Shown: positions 33,788-42,731 of the stretch, one piece after another | How positions within the stretch are numbered: position 1 is the stretch's first letter | How the letters are laid out: every line of letters begins with the position of its first letter | NCBI RefSeq assembly: GCF_042453785.1 | Contig: NC_091671.1 | Span: forward strand, 13,648,001-13,712,000 | DNA length: 64,000 bases | DNA from: Malus domestica | Taxonomy: Eukaryota; Streptophyta; Magnoliopsida; Rosales; Rosaceae | Reading direction: 5' to 3' | Position numbers and translations under genes: made by a program | Notes under the pieces: model-generated | Seen by the model: only the letters and a program-made list of their open reading frames with translations | What the model was told of the DNA's origin: nothing | The model's database searches: none

Positions 33788-34143
33788 TTTTTGGGAATTT
33801 TGGAGGAATTATACGTTGATGAAATCTGGTATAATAGGGAGCTTGATTGTGGATGAATAATTGATCCCCGTGTGGAGCAATTATTGGGTTATATTGTTGG
33901 AGAACCTCCTGAGGATGCTAAAAGCAAACAACCCTTCAAGTATTATTTCATCTCGACAAAGCATTACTTTTGAGAATTTTTATTACTCATGTTTCTCTCC
34001 AAAATGTTCGAGATTTTTATATTTTGCTTTTGATTATTTGAGTAAATGTTTTTTTCCTCATGATCTTTAGGTTCCCCTTCATTGCTTATGAGGTTTTCAC
34101 TTGTGAATAGATGTTATATTAAAGACTGGTGAATGAAGAGGAG
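33788..34143 (+). pseudogene. Fragment of a SIT4-phosphatase-associated (SAPS) protein, intron retained
   Basis: Two exon pieces are visible. The first (to 33939) reads LEELYVDEI, then VEQLLGYIVGEPPEDAKSKQ, matching the SAPS-domain segment LEELLDEDEI...VEQLL-YI-EEPPEDAESK of plant SIT4 phosphatase-associated proteins. After a 131-nt intron (GT at 33940, AG at 34070) the second (34071-34143) continues FPFIAYEVFTCE and ends EEE before a GT. Several in-frame stops are present. Because the intron is kept, capture was from genomic DNA and not from an mRNA copy. Confidence 0.72.
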
Positions 34144-34410
34144 GTATTCCTGATCAAATTTTAATATTGAATAAGGAATTTGATGTATAAAATCTTGTCT
34201 AGTTTTGACATATGCTTATTTTGTGATTGCAGCTAATGAAGTTACTGTTCTCTTTCTTAGAAACAAATCGTCCTCCTAGTACAAGACAATGTTTATGGCC
34301 AACATATTGCAGCAAATCAGGATAGTTGCTTTCATTTGCATAACCTTTTTTTTTTTCCCTTCAAATTGCTTCTATTTTTTATTTTTATTTTTGTGACTGA
34401 TTGCAATTCA

Positions 34411-34528
34411 ATGAAGGCATCAGAGAATTGTTGTGTGAAGGTGGCTCTGCACACTAGACCGGTTATCGACGATGAACGCCTTCAGGGTTGCAAGGAGTGT
34501 GTTGATGTTGAACTCAGAAAGCCTCATG
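34411..34528 (+). pseudogene. First-exon fragment of a kinesin-4 (KIN-4/FRA1-like) motor
   Basis: The frame begins MKASENCCVKVALHTRPVID and continues DERLQGCKECV...KPH. This matches the N-terminus of plant KIN-4 motors (ENCCVKVAVHIRPLIGDERLQGCKDCV...GKPQ). The similarity ends where the parental first exon would meet its intron (CAT|GTACTT here), and a stop follows at 34534. No P-loop or other motor region is present. A short peptide of 41 residues could in principle be made. Same orientation as the uL6 and SAPS pieces. Confidence 0.8.
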
Positions 34529-34719
34529 TACTTTAAGTTTTGTTTCCATTGATGAACATGAACTGGGTTTTCTGAGATTAGAATGTGTGGTGTTACTAAA
34601 TTTGGATATCTGACTTTTGTTTCCTAAGTTAAAAATTAATGTGTGGTTTAGTGTTATTTGGCTTTTTTAGCATTATCAAATGAAGTTTGGTTTTCTGAAA
34701 CTTCATCAAATTACCACAC

Positions 34720-36235
34720 TATTTATGAAACTGCAACAAAAAATTTCACATTATTTCTGAAACTACAGCAAATTACTTAAACTAAACACTATTACTGTCA
34801 CTGTTTCGTAAACTAAACACTGACTATTTCTTAAACAGAACACTAGTACTATCACTGTTGAACACTAGTACTATTATTGTTTCGTAAACTAAACATTGAC
34901 TATTTATCAAACGAACACTAGTACTATCACTGTTTCGTAAACTAAACACTGACTATTTCTCAAACTGAACACTAGTAATATCACTAATTCTTAAACTAAA
35001 CAATAACTGAACACTAGTACTATCACTGTTTCGTAAACTAAACACTGCATATTTCTTAAACGAAACACTAGTACTATCACTGTACTAAACACTGACTATT
35101 TCTTAAACGGAACACTAGTACTATCACTGTTTTGTAAACTAAATATTGACTATTTATCAAACGAACACTAGTACTATCACTGTTTCGTAAATAGTGCCTA
35201 GTTCTTGATCTACTTTCATAAATAGTGGCCTTGTTCTTGGTCCAGTGTCATAAACAATGCCTAATTCATGGTCCAATTTTATAAATAGTGTATAGCAAGT
35301 GGTACAATTTTATAAATAGTCTCTTTTTTGTCTAGTTTCATAAATAGTGTTTCTTTCTTGGTCTAGTTTCATAAATAGTTTCCACCTATTGGTTTAGTTT
35401 TAGAAATAGTATTTCATTCTTGATTTGGTTTCATAAATAGTGTCTGCTTATTTTAAGGAGGATTAGAATGACATACTCTGATAAAAATTTATACGATCAA
35501 TAATGGTACCATTTGACAATTTGACAACATAAGCATCTAGACATCCTACTAGTAACAATTTGACATCATATTTAAAACATTGCAATGTCGTCCACAAAGT
35601 TGTGAATTTAATTGCACTATCATACATCCATTAGATATTCTGTTACATAAATCGTTAAGTGACAACGCGATATATATATATATATATAAGTACAAAAATT
35701 ATCAAGGGGTGTTCAGTTTAAGAAATAGTCAGTATTCAGTTTAAGAAATAGTTAATGTTTAGTTTAAGAAATAGTGATAGCATCGGTGTTCAGTTTAAGA
35801 AATAGTGATAGTATTCGTGTTCAGTTTAATAAATAGTCAGTGTTCAATTTAAGAAATAGTGATAGTATCAGTGTTCAGTTTAAGAAATAATCAGCATTTA
35901 GTTTAAGAAATAGTCAATATTCAGTTTAAGAAATAGTGATAGCATCGGTGTTCAGTTTAAGAAATAGTGATAGTATTCGTGTTCAGTTTAATAAATAGTC
36001 AGTGTCCAATTTAAGAAATAGTGATAGTATCAATGTTCAGTTTAAGAAATAGTAATAGTATCAGCGTTCGGTTTAAGAAATAGTCAGTGTTCAGTTTAAT
36101 AAATAATAATAGTATAAGTGTTCAGTTTAAGAAATAATTAGTGTTTAATTTAAGAAATAGTGATAGTTAGTAGTGTTCAATTTAAGAAATAGTTATAGTA
36201 CCCGTGTTCAATTTAAGAAATAATGATAAAATGAG
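34720..36235. repeat. Opposed minisatellite-like arrays inside the Pack-MULE
   Basis: About 34720-35450 is a series of ACACTAGTACTATCACTG, GTTTCGTAAACTAAAC and ACTATTTCTTAAAC units, changing to TTTCATAAATAGTGTC units. After a spacer with a (TA)n run (35670-35688), about 35705-36235 consists of GTTCAGTTTAAGAAATAGT units, largely the reverse complement of the first array. Period varies (about 18-60). No conserved repeat/spacer alternation exists. Confidence 0.85.
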
Positions 36236-36824
36236 ATGAAAGTTTAAATAATTAGAACTATGTAGTACTTTACGAAATATCTTTAAAAAATCATATGAAT
36301 TTGTTGTTCATCCCTTTCCTGCTTTCACCCCGTCCCCACATTCTTCCTTTCCCCCCGCCCACCATCACCACCTTCCCCTTCCTCAGCCACTGCAATGAGG
36401 CCAATCCAGGCTCGCTCACCCTCAAACTCGCACACCTCCTCCAGTTCTTCCCCACCGTCGGTGCCCAAAGATTATCTGCGATTCCCAACAGTATCAAATT
36501 GCTAAAAAACCACTCAAACCAATAAATAATCATAACTAATAAATCATGGGGGTCATTTGATTCCTATTAAATGAACATAATTTATCTGTTTGGCTGCCCA
36601 GAAAATGCCGGAACAACAATTCAACATTTCACTAACTAATCCCGGAAACCAAGGACTAACCAACGCAACAAAAATTACATGCATTTTGCTTAGAAATTTT
36701 GAAACTTTTGCAGCCTTGACAAACAAAACATAAAACAAAAGACCATTTAAAATTCACATTTTTTCCTTCATTTTCTCAGCAACCAAACACATGCCAAATT
36801 TTGGAGAGCAAACTAGATACTTAC

Positions 36825-36890
36825 AAAGAAGGAACTTTGCCAATTGCCCACGTTGAGGTTAACCAAGCAGCGAGTATCTTCGATGCTCAT
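36825..36890 (-). pseudogene. Captured first exon of an unidentified gene
   Basis: Minus-strand ATG at 36890 opens MSIEDTRCLVNLNVGNWQSS. It ends at a good 5' splice site (CTTT|GTAAGTATC) followed by T-rich DNA containing GTTTGGTTGCTGAGAAAATG, typical of plant first introns. GC-richer leader-like DNA extends upstream to about 37135. I do not recognise the protein. It lies in the right third of the Pack-MULE, opposite in strand to the other captures. Confidence 0.35.
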
Positions 36891-37482
36891 GGTTCCTCGC
36901 TGGGCTTTCGAGCTTCGTCTTGAACTGGGTGGAGGACGACGAGTTGGAAGCTCGGATTCCCGGGCTCCAAATTGTAGAAATGTAGCGAGAAAACAGGTTT
37001 GGGGCGTGAAGATTTGTGGGTAGGAGTTGGATTTTGTTGAGGTTTGGTGGCTTGGGAATGGAAGGGAGTGAAAGTGAGTAGCAGTAATGGGAATCGAATA
37101 TCAGCCATTGGTGAAAACTCGTGGTTCTTCACCATGTCGGTCTGATGTCCAAATCGCGTTGGGAGGGATGATGAATTTTAGTAACTGCAACTTTGGCTAA
37201 CGGGCCTGGGTTAGGCTCCGTTAGGGGCACTTTTGGAATATTAATTGTTATGCGGTTTGGGCTTTTTGGTGAGCTCGTGTGTTTTAGTTTTTGTAGGACC
37301 TGACATAAAAGTTTTGTGTCCTTATGATTAAAATTCAAGCCCTTTTTATTAAATAATAGTTTAGGGTGGTTTTTCATTAAATAAAAGTTAGTCCAAGCCC
37401 TTTTCATTAAAGCTCCCTAAATTTAATGGTTGAAAATTAAGAGAATGTGTGAAATATACAAATGGTGCAGATAACACCATCC

Positions 37483-38040
37483 TACATATGTGTGTACGTG
37501 TGTCTGTGAAGTGTTGTCAACCACAAACTCAAGAAATTGTTATCCCTTGTTTCTTTGCCTCGTTTGGTACTTCCCATTTTTCACGTTTTTGAATTCTGTT
37601 TGGTTGCTGAGAAAATTAGGTGGAAAATTTGAATAAATCAGTTTAACAAAACGAAAAGGAAAACACTGGAAGGAGAAAGAAGCTGGCTATGACAACCAAC
37701 TCCAGATAGAAGAAAATAAACTGAAGCATTTTTCTTTTGGTCAGATAGAGTAATTGAAACATACAGCATGAAGAATGGAAAATTAATTTGGTTGCAGAAG
37801 AATACGAAGGCAAAGTATGTATCTTACATGCTTTAATCTTGACTGAGGCAGCATTAGAGCCCAACTTAGCCTTATTGCACAAAACTCCCCAACAATAAAG
37901 ATTTTAATTTTACTATATATTTGCTTTCTTTTCCAACGGAGACCGACAAAGATTGCAAATACCAACTCAGGAGATAATAAGATCAACAAACCAATAATTT
38001 TACAATTCCATTCCCTCTGGGACAAGAACAAAATCGTTAC
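37483..38040. other. Intron-like spacer, no gene recognised
   Basis: T-rich minus-strand DNA between the Pack-MULE and the isolated GPT exon. The exon that would follow in a normal GPT gene is not found here. Confidence 0.45.
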
Positions 38041-38266
38041 CTATCATGTTAAAGTTAAGCTCTGTCAAGGCAGCAAGACCGCAACCACCGATGATTGGAA
38101 GGAGGGACAGGTAGACCGATATAGGGAAGGACTCGCCCAGCAAGAACCTCGAAACCAATACACTGAAAGCTGGCTCTCCACTCTTGATGATATGGGTGAA
38201 GGAAACTGCAACCTTAGACATACTAACAGTAGCTGCTACATGCCCAATTGTATGTGCCACAGCAAC
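38041..38266 (-). pseudogene. GPT: Isolated exon of a plastid glucose-6-phosphate/phosphate translocator
   Basis: A 226-nt open exon reads VAVAHTIGHVAATVSMSKVA, then FTHIIKSGEPAFSVLVSRFL and LSLLPIIGGCGLAALTELNF, ending NFNMIG. This is nearly identical to the central membrane segments of GPT1/GPT2 (normally ~390 residues, inner plastid envelope). It keeps an AG acceptor (CCCTGAACAG before 38266) and a GT donor (after 38041), so it was copied as genomic DNA. The expected neighbouring exons are absent. Upstream minus-strand sequence opens MNSAAALSSVAHRLPP, which is not the GPT N-terminus. It is a broken or transposed fragment. Confidence 0.82.
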
Positions 38267-39050
38267 CTGTTCAGGGAAAATCAAACAATAAAATTTTTGT
38301 TGTGTTAATTCTGTTTGTATCAGTTTGTTCAACAATAATTGCGTGGAAATTTGAAATCTTTGGGGGGTTTTGCTGGAATTAGAAGGGTCTCGAGGAGGCA
38401 GCCGATGCGCAACTGAACTCAGCGCCGCCGCGGAGTTCATCGAAGAGGAGCAGAGCTGCTGAGGTCCATAATATGTCGGAAAAGCAAGAGAGAGGGGAAG
38501 GGGACGACTGGAGAGTGACTATGGAAGTCTGAAGGGATGAAACGGGGGATGAAATGATCATCTTATCCTCACATGTGACACTCATGTGCATGATACTAAC
38601 GAATGAACTATAGAAGTTTCAATTTTAAGTATAAATCATAACAGACTTGAACTACATGAGTTTAAATCCGAATTTTTTTACGATAGAGGCTATCACCTGA
38701 ATACTTTATGACACGGAAACATTTATCCCCAACTTTCTGTAGTAAAAGAGACCCATACTAATAGCCCATTAGATAAGGATGAAAAACGCATTCTTCGAGT
38801 AGCATTAAAAACAACCAGAAACTTATAATAGACACCCTAGCTGCCAATGTACTGCCTGTTGGACCGTTTGGTTATGAAACCTACAATATTATATAATATT
38901 ATACAAATTAAGCACCTAGATTCTGATGCACGCGCCGGCGCAGTTTCGGAGTTGTTAAAATATAAGATAGCGTACGCTTCGTTACCAAATTATTAAGTGT
39001 GCTGCTAGAAGAAGTATACACAGGGTAACAATCTTTTTGTTTTGAGTAAG
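38267..39050. other. GC-rich leader-like DNA, then empty AT-rich DNA
   Basis: The segment 38380-38590 (minus) has the composition of a coding first exon (NSAAALSSVAHRLPPRDPSN) but I recognise no protein. The remainder holds nothing I can name. Confidence 0.4.
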
Positions 39051-39522
39051 AGTAATGTTATTCATACCATATTTTTATACCATATTTTTGTACTATTTTA
39101 GGTGCATCTGATGTGGACAGTCACATCATTTGAAAAATTTGCAAAACACGAGAAATTTTTAGTTGTAACGGGAATACGGATGGTACACCACGTATTTTTA
39201 TGTAAGTGGTGGAAAATTTTAATTTTTAAGTTATTAACCTTTTAACACACACCATTTATATAGGAATACGTGGTGTACCATCTTGTGTAATGGTCACATT
39301 GAAAAATCTCTCGCAATACCCAAAGAAAGGAAGGAGGAAGACTCCTCGTATACCATAATCATCATTTAATTAACTAGTTTTTGTTAATTATTAGTTTATT
39401 AAATAATGAACTAAATTAAAAAAATCTGATTAATTCAATTGATGTGGTTGTCCTGTCCACATCAAATGCCACCTAAAATGGTATAAAAATGTGGTACAAA
39501 AACATGGTATAAATAAGTAATG
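39051..39522. mobile_element. MITE (AGTAATGTTATTCATACC family) interrupted by a second MITE
   Basis: The inverted arms run AGTAATGTTATTCATACCAT...GATGTGGACAGTCACATCA and, from the right in reverse complement, ATTTATACCATGTTTTTG...GATGTGGACAGGACAACC. The sister element at 62402-62683 is in the opposite orientation and uninterrupted. The 163-bp element at 39150-39312 is inserted within the left arm. Confidence 0.75.
39150..39312. mobile_element. Nested MULE-type MITE (GAGAAATTTTT family)
   Basis: The inverted ends GAGAAATTTTTAGTTGTAAC and GTCACATTGAAAAATCTCTC are flanked by GCAAAACAC (39141-39149) and GCAATACCC (39313-39321). The uninterrupted sister site at 62402-62683 reads, in reverse complement, GCAAAACCC, confirming a 9-bp duplication. 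Arms contain TGGTACACCACGTATT / AATACGTGGTGTACCA. Confidence 0.8.
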
Positions 39523-40655
39523 TTTAGGAAGACTAAATTTACAAACTAAATGATGTGTCACAAATAAAGATGAGCATGTCTATCAACGCTTAATTAATAA
39601 ATTAACCATCAACTTACATGTCATTTAGTTTCCAAAATTTAGTATCCCTAACATTACTCTTTTGTTTTTATTGCTTGCCTACAATTGATTATAAACTACA
39701 TTAAGGGAGGACGTTGAGAGTTTAAACACGAAACGCAGTAAATTAATGATAAACGCTAATCACCAAGACAATGTATCACTTGCAATAACGATTTTTTGTT
39801 AATCACTTGGAATATGAAGTGTGCTGGGAAACCACCCCAAGTTCGTGAACACTCAAGACGCAGGGAAACAAAAACAGAGAGAAAGAGAGAGAAGGAATGT
39901 GCTGCTGCTATAGATTATCCCACTGAAGTGCTAGATACTTCTTCAACATGTAACCCAAGTGTTTGATCCTAGATGACGATCATACTAATTAAACTTACGT
40001 GTTTAGTCAGTCATCCAGGCATGCATACGTACGTGAGGCATGACAATCGCTAGCTAATGATTTTGACCATCGCAATGACTATAAAATGGAACTTACCAAC
40101 GGCTCAAATGCATCCACATATATTTCAGCTTCTCTGATATTTAATTAATTATCCAACAAAAAAGTCCTATATGCATCACTATACGAAATGGTCAAAAAGG
40201 ATGCGACAAAACGAGCGAAATTGAAGAACAAATCAGTTTCACTAGAAGTTCTATAAGCTGGCAAAGAGATGGTCAAGAGTCGTTATATAAGTAACTTGAA
40301 GGGTTTCGTAAATTTTTTGTAGAAAGAGACATCTTTGACTACACCACATTGATATATCATCTATCTTTTAGGTCTTTTGATGCTACAAAAAATCCCTCAA
40401 ATTTAAAGCTATAAAAGCGATGGATTAAATGAGATGGTTATTTTAGTATTTCATTGGAATATCATATTCGTTTATTTTCTTCACTGCAATTGGATGATTT
40501 TGGATTTGTCCAAACCATCTATATTTTAGTTAATCATACATAAATTATCCTTTAAAAATAGGATAAATTGCTAAACCACAAGCCCTTACAAAAATTAAAT
40601 CTCTGCACCCATTCAACATGCAAGAAATAACCTAGCTAGTAGTTGGCATATAGGC
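39523..40655. other. Intergenic, nothing recognised
   Basis: AT-rich DNA with no recognisable gene or repeat. Confidence 0.45.
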
Positions 40656-40658
40656 TTA

Positions 40659-41053
40659 GAGCATCTTCTATGGTATAGGTAATTAAAGTAGATAAAATTA
40701 TACTATAAAGGCTGACGTGGCATGTTGTTTTGCTCGATTGCCTTATGGAAAATGTTTTTCACTTCAATGGATTAGCAAACCAAGTAGGCAAAATTGTATT
40801 TTATTATTTTCTTTCATTTATAACATCTACTTTTAGCTAGCTTTTAGTTTTGTCATTTTCCTCCACATACAATACTTCACAATAAAAAGATATGTGGGAT
40901 CCAATTTGCCTACTCATGATATTGTAGGCAACATTGTCTACTTTGAAATGGTAGACAAAATTTGCAAACTCAATTGCCTATACCGTTAGAGTTAATTTTT
41001 GCTTAAGTGGCTGATCAAAATGGGTTTGCCGATCAATTACCTGCACCATGCTC
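40659..41053. mobile_element. Tourist-like (PIF/Harbinger) MITE upstream of the STOP1-like gene
   Basis: The ends GAGCATCTTCTATGGTA and the right-hand CACCATGCTC are inverted, flanked by TTA (40656-40658, 41054-41056). GAGCATCTYC is a usual Tourist/PIF terminus. Length 395 bp, non-coding. It ends 434 bases before the ATG at 41487. Confidence 0.8.
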
Positions 41054-41368
41054 TTAGTAGGCAATTCATGTAAGTAAAAAGATATATTAATTAACTTATG
41101 GAACCAAAACATGATTAATTTATAATTTTATATACTTTTCTAACTCTCCAAATCTCTCTGCACAAGGTCTGTCCTAATTTGAGGTTAGCCTGATATGAGG
41201 AAGGTCGCCACTGGGGATGATCAGTTGATTCGGTTGAGACCTAATAACTCCAAGTTGACTTCTCTCTCTCTCCCTCTCTCATGACTTAGCTAGCATAAGT
41301 AATATTATACTACTGAAAAGCGTGGGTTCTTTCTTCCTTGATCATATGAACCCTATACAATTAATCTC

Positions 41369-41375
41369 TATATAT
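41369..41375 (+). promoter_or_regulatory. TATA box of the STOP1-like gene
   Basis: TATATAT stands about 115 bases before the ATG, leaving a leader of roughly 80 bases. A CT-rich tract lies a further 100 bases upstream. Confidence 0.55.
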
Positions 41376-41486
41376 GCACTACAAGCAGTTTCAACCTTTC
41401 CCAGAGAAAGATCTGAAAACCAAAATAAGTAGACAACATTTCAGTCTCACAGGAAGGCAGATTGGAGAAGAAGAAAAACCAAAAGA

Positions 41487-42731
41487 ATGATGTCTGGGGC
41501 TCCATCTAATTGTTTCCAAACTATGTTACAACAGCAACAACACCATCTAGGGTTACAAATCTATGAAGATCCTCATCAGGTTTCTTCATTTTCACTCGAA
41601 CCAAACTCCTCGTCATCATCGGTTCCTGACAATCACTCAACCTCTCTCCTCTGCAACTTCTCAGTCCTAAAAGAAAAGGTTCATCAAGCCAAATCACTAG
41701 TCAGCATCCTCATCTCTCCAAATCATCATCAAAGTCAACCCCAAGAGTCAGCCACCATCGCCCTAGCAAGCATGAGCAATATCATACAAGAAATCATCGT
41801 CACGGCTTCTTCTATGATGTTCACATGTCAACAGATGGCCCTTGTTTCCACTACTACTCCAGGTAACAACATCAACAACACTAATACTAGCACCACTACT
41901 ACTGGTCAATGTCTTAGTAATCCTTCTGATCATCGTGAGCATAATCGCTTATCGGAAACAAACTTTGGTGGCGGTCATGGTAATAAAATTGATCAATCTG
42001 GTTTCTATTCTACTCGTGAACAAACTCTCGATTGGTTTAACGACAGCTACAATGATTGTACCACGGCAGATACGAGTACTAGGATTGTCAATCAAATTGG
42101 CAACAATGATAAGCATGTGCAAGGCAAGGAATTGCCTGTTTCTTCGAACTACGACATTATTGAGCTAGATGCTTCGGATTTGTTGGCTAAGTACACCCAT
42201 TACTGCCAGGTTTGTGGCAAAGGGTTCAAGCGCGACGCAAATTTGAGAATGCACATGAGGGCTCATGGAGATGAGTACAAGACGATCGTTGCTCTAAGCA
42301 ACCCCATGAAGAAAACTAACAACAATAATGATAGTGCAGGAGGCATAGATGGAAACATGGCATGTTCGACGAAATTGCCAAGAAAGTATTCGTGTCCGCA
42401 AGAAGGGTGTAGGTGGAACCAAAAGCATGCGAAATTCCAGCCTTTGAAATCGATGATTTGTGTGAAGAATCACTACAAGAGGAGCCATTGTCCCAAGATG
42501 TATGTGTGCAAGAGGTGCAACAGGAAGCAGTTCTCGGTGTTATCTGATCTACGCACCCATGAGAAGCACTGCGGCGATCTGAGATGGCAGTGTTCATGTG
42601 GGACAACATTTTCAAGGAAAGATAAGCTGATGGGGCACGTCGCGTTATTCACCGGGCATACGCCGGTTATGATCACTTCTTTGACAAGGATTGGGAAGGT
42701 TGATCAGCAAAGCCATGGATCACAGATGTAA
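41487..42731 (+). CDS. C2H2 zinc-finger factor, STOP1/STOP2-like
   Basis: Single-exon protein of 414 residues, similar to SENSITIVE TO PROTON RHIZOTOXICITY factors, nuclear regulators of acid-soil and aluminium tolerance genes. A low-complexity Gln/Ser/Asn/Thr-rich N-terminal half includes [17 protein letters not shown] (about 61-77). Four fingers follow: [20 protein letters not shown] (about 239-258, completed by AH), the diagnostic atypical CPQEGCRW...[11 protein letters not shown] (303-335), [20 protein letters not shown] (341-360, completed by HC) and [20 protein letters not shown] (369-388). The order and the spaced second finger are specific to this family. STOP1 itself is usually near 500 residues, so STOP2 or a shorter paralogue is likelier. 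The ATG pair at 41487/41490 leaves the exact initiator open by one codon. Confidence 0.9.
   Translation: MMSGAPSNCFQTMLQQQQHHLGLQIYEDPHQVSSFSLEPNSSSSSVPDNHSTSLLCNFSVLKEKVHQAKSLVSILISPNHHQSQPQESATIALASMSNIIQEIIVTASSMMFTCQQMALVSTTTPGNNINNTNTSTTTTGQCLSNPSDHREHNRLSETNFGGGHGNKIDQSGFYSTREQTLDWFNDSYNDCTTADTSTRIVNQIGNNDKHVQGKELPVSSNYDIIELDASDLLAKYTHYCQVCGKGFKRDANLRMHMRAHGDEYKTIVALSNPMKKTNNNNDSAGGIDGNMACSTKLPRKYSCPQEGCRWNQKHAKFQPLKSMICVKNHYKRSHCPKMYVCKRCNRKQFSVLSDLRTHEKHCGDLRWQCSCGTTFSRKDKLMGHVALFTGHTPVMITSLTRIGKVDQQSHGSQM

Larger units (their letters stand above)
33179..37417 (+). mobile_element. Pack-MULE carrying several host gene fragments
   Basis: The termini AGGAAAACTAATGATAAGGG and, in reverse complement from the right, GGGAGCTTTAATGAAAAGGG are imperfect inverted repeats. 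Perfect 9-bp duplications TAAATTTAA flank them (33170-33178, 37418-37426), the signature of Mutator superfamily insertion. No transposase is present. The left third holds plus-strand fragments of uL6, SAPS and kinesin-4. The middle holds two opposed arrays of AAATAGT-type repeats. The right third holds GC-richer genic-looking DNA (36295-36540) and a minus-strand first exon (36825-36890). Fragments from unlinked genes inside a MULE define a Pack-MULE. Strand is given for the three recognised captures. Confidence 0.85.
33093..37482. mobile_element. MITE split by the Pack-MULE insertion
   Basis: The 33093-33178 segment (GGACCTGTTATCTACACATT...) and the 37418-37482 segment (reverse complement GGATGGTGTTATCTGCACCA...) are inverted arms of one small palindromic element, resembling the GGGGTGTG MITEs. 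The 4.2-kb Pack-MULE sits in its centre. No outer target duplication was identified. Confidence 0.55.

Noticed and set aside
34720-36235. CRISPR-like array
   Set aside because: Units vary in length and sequence, there are no fixed repeats with unique spacers, no cas genes, and the setting is a plant transposon.
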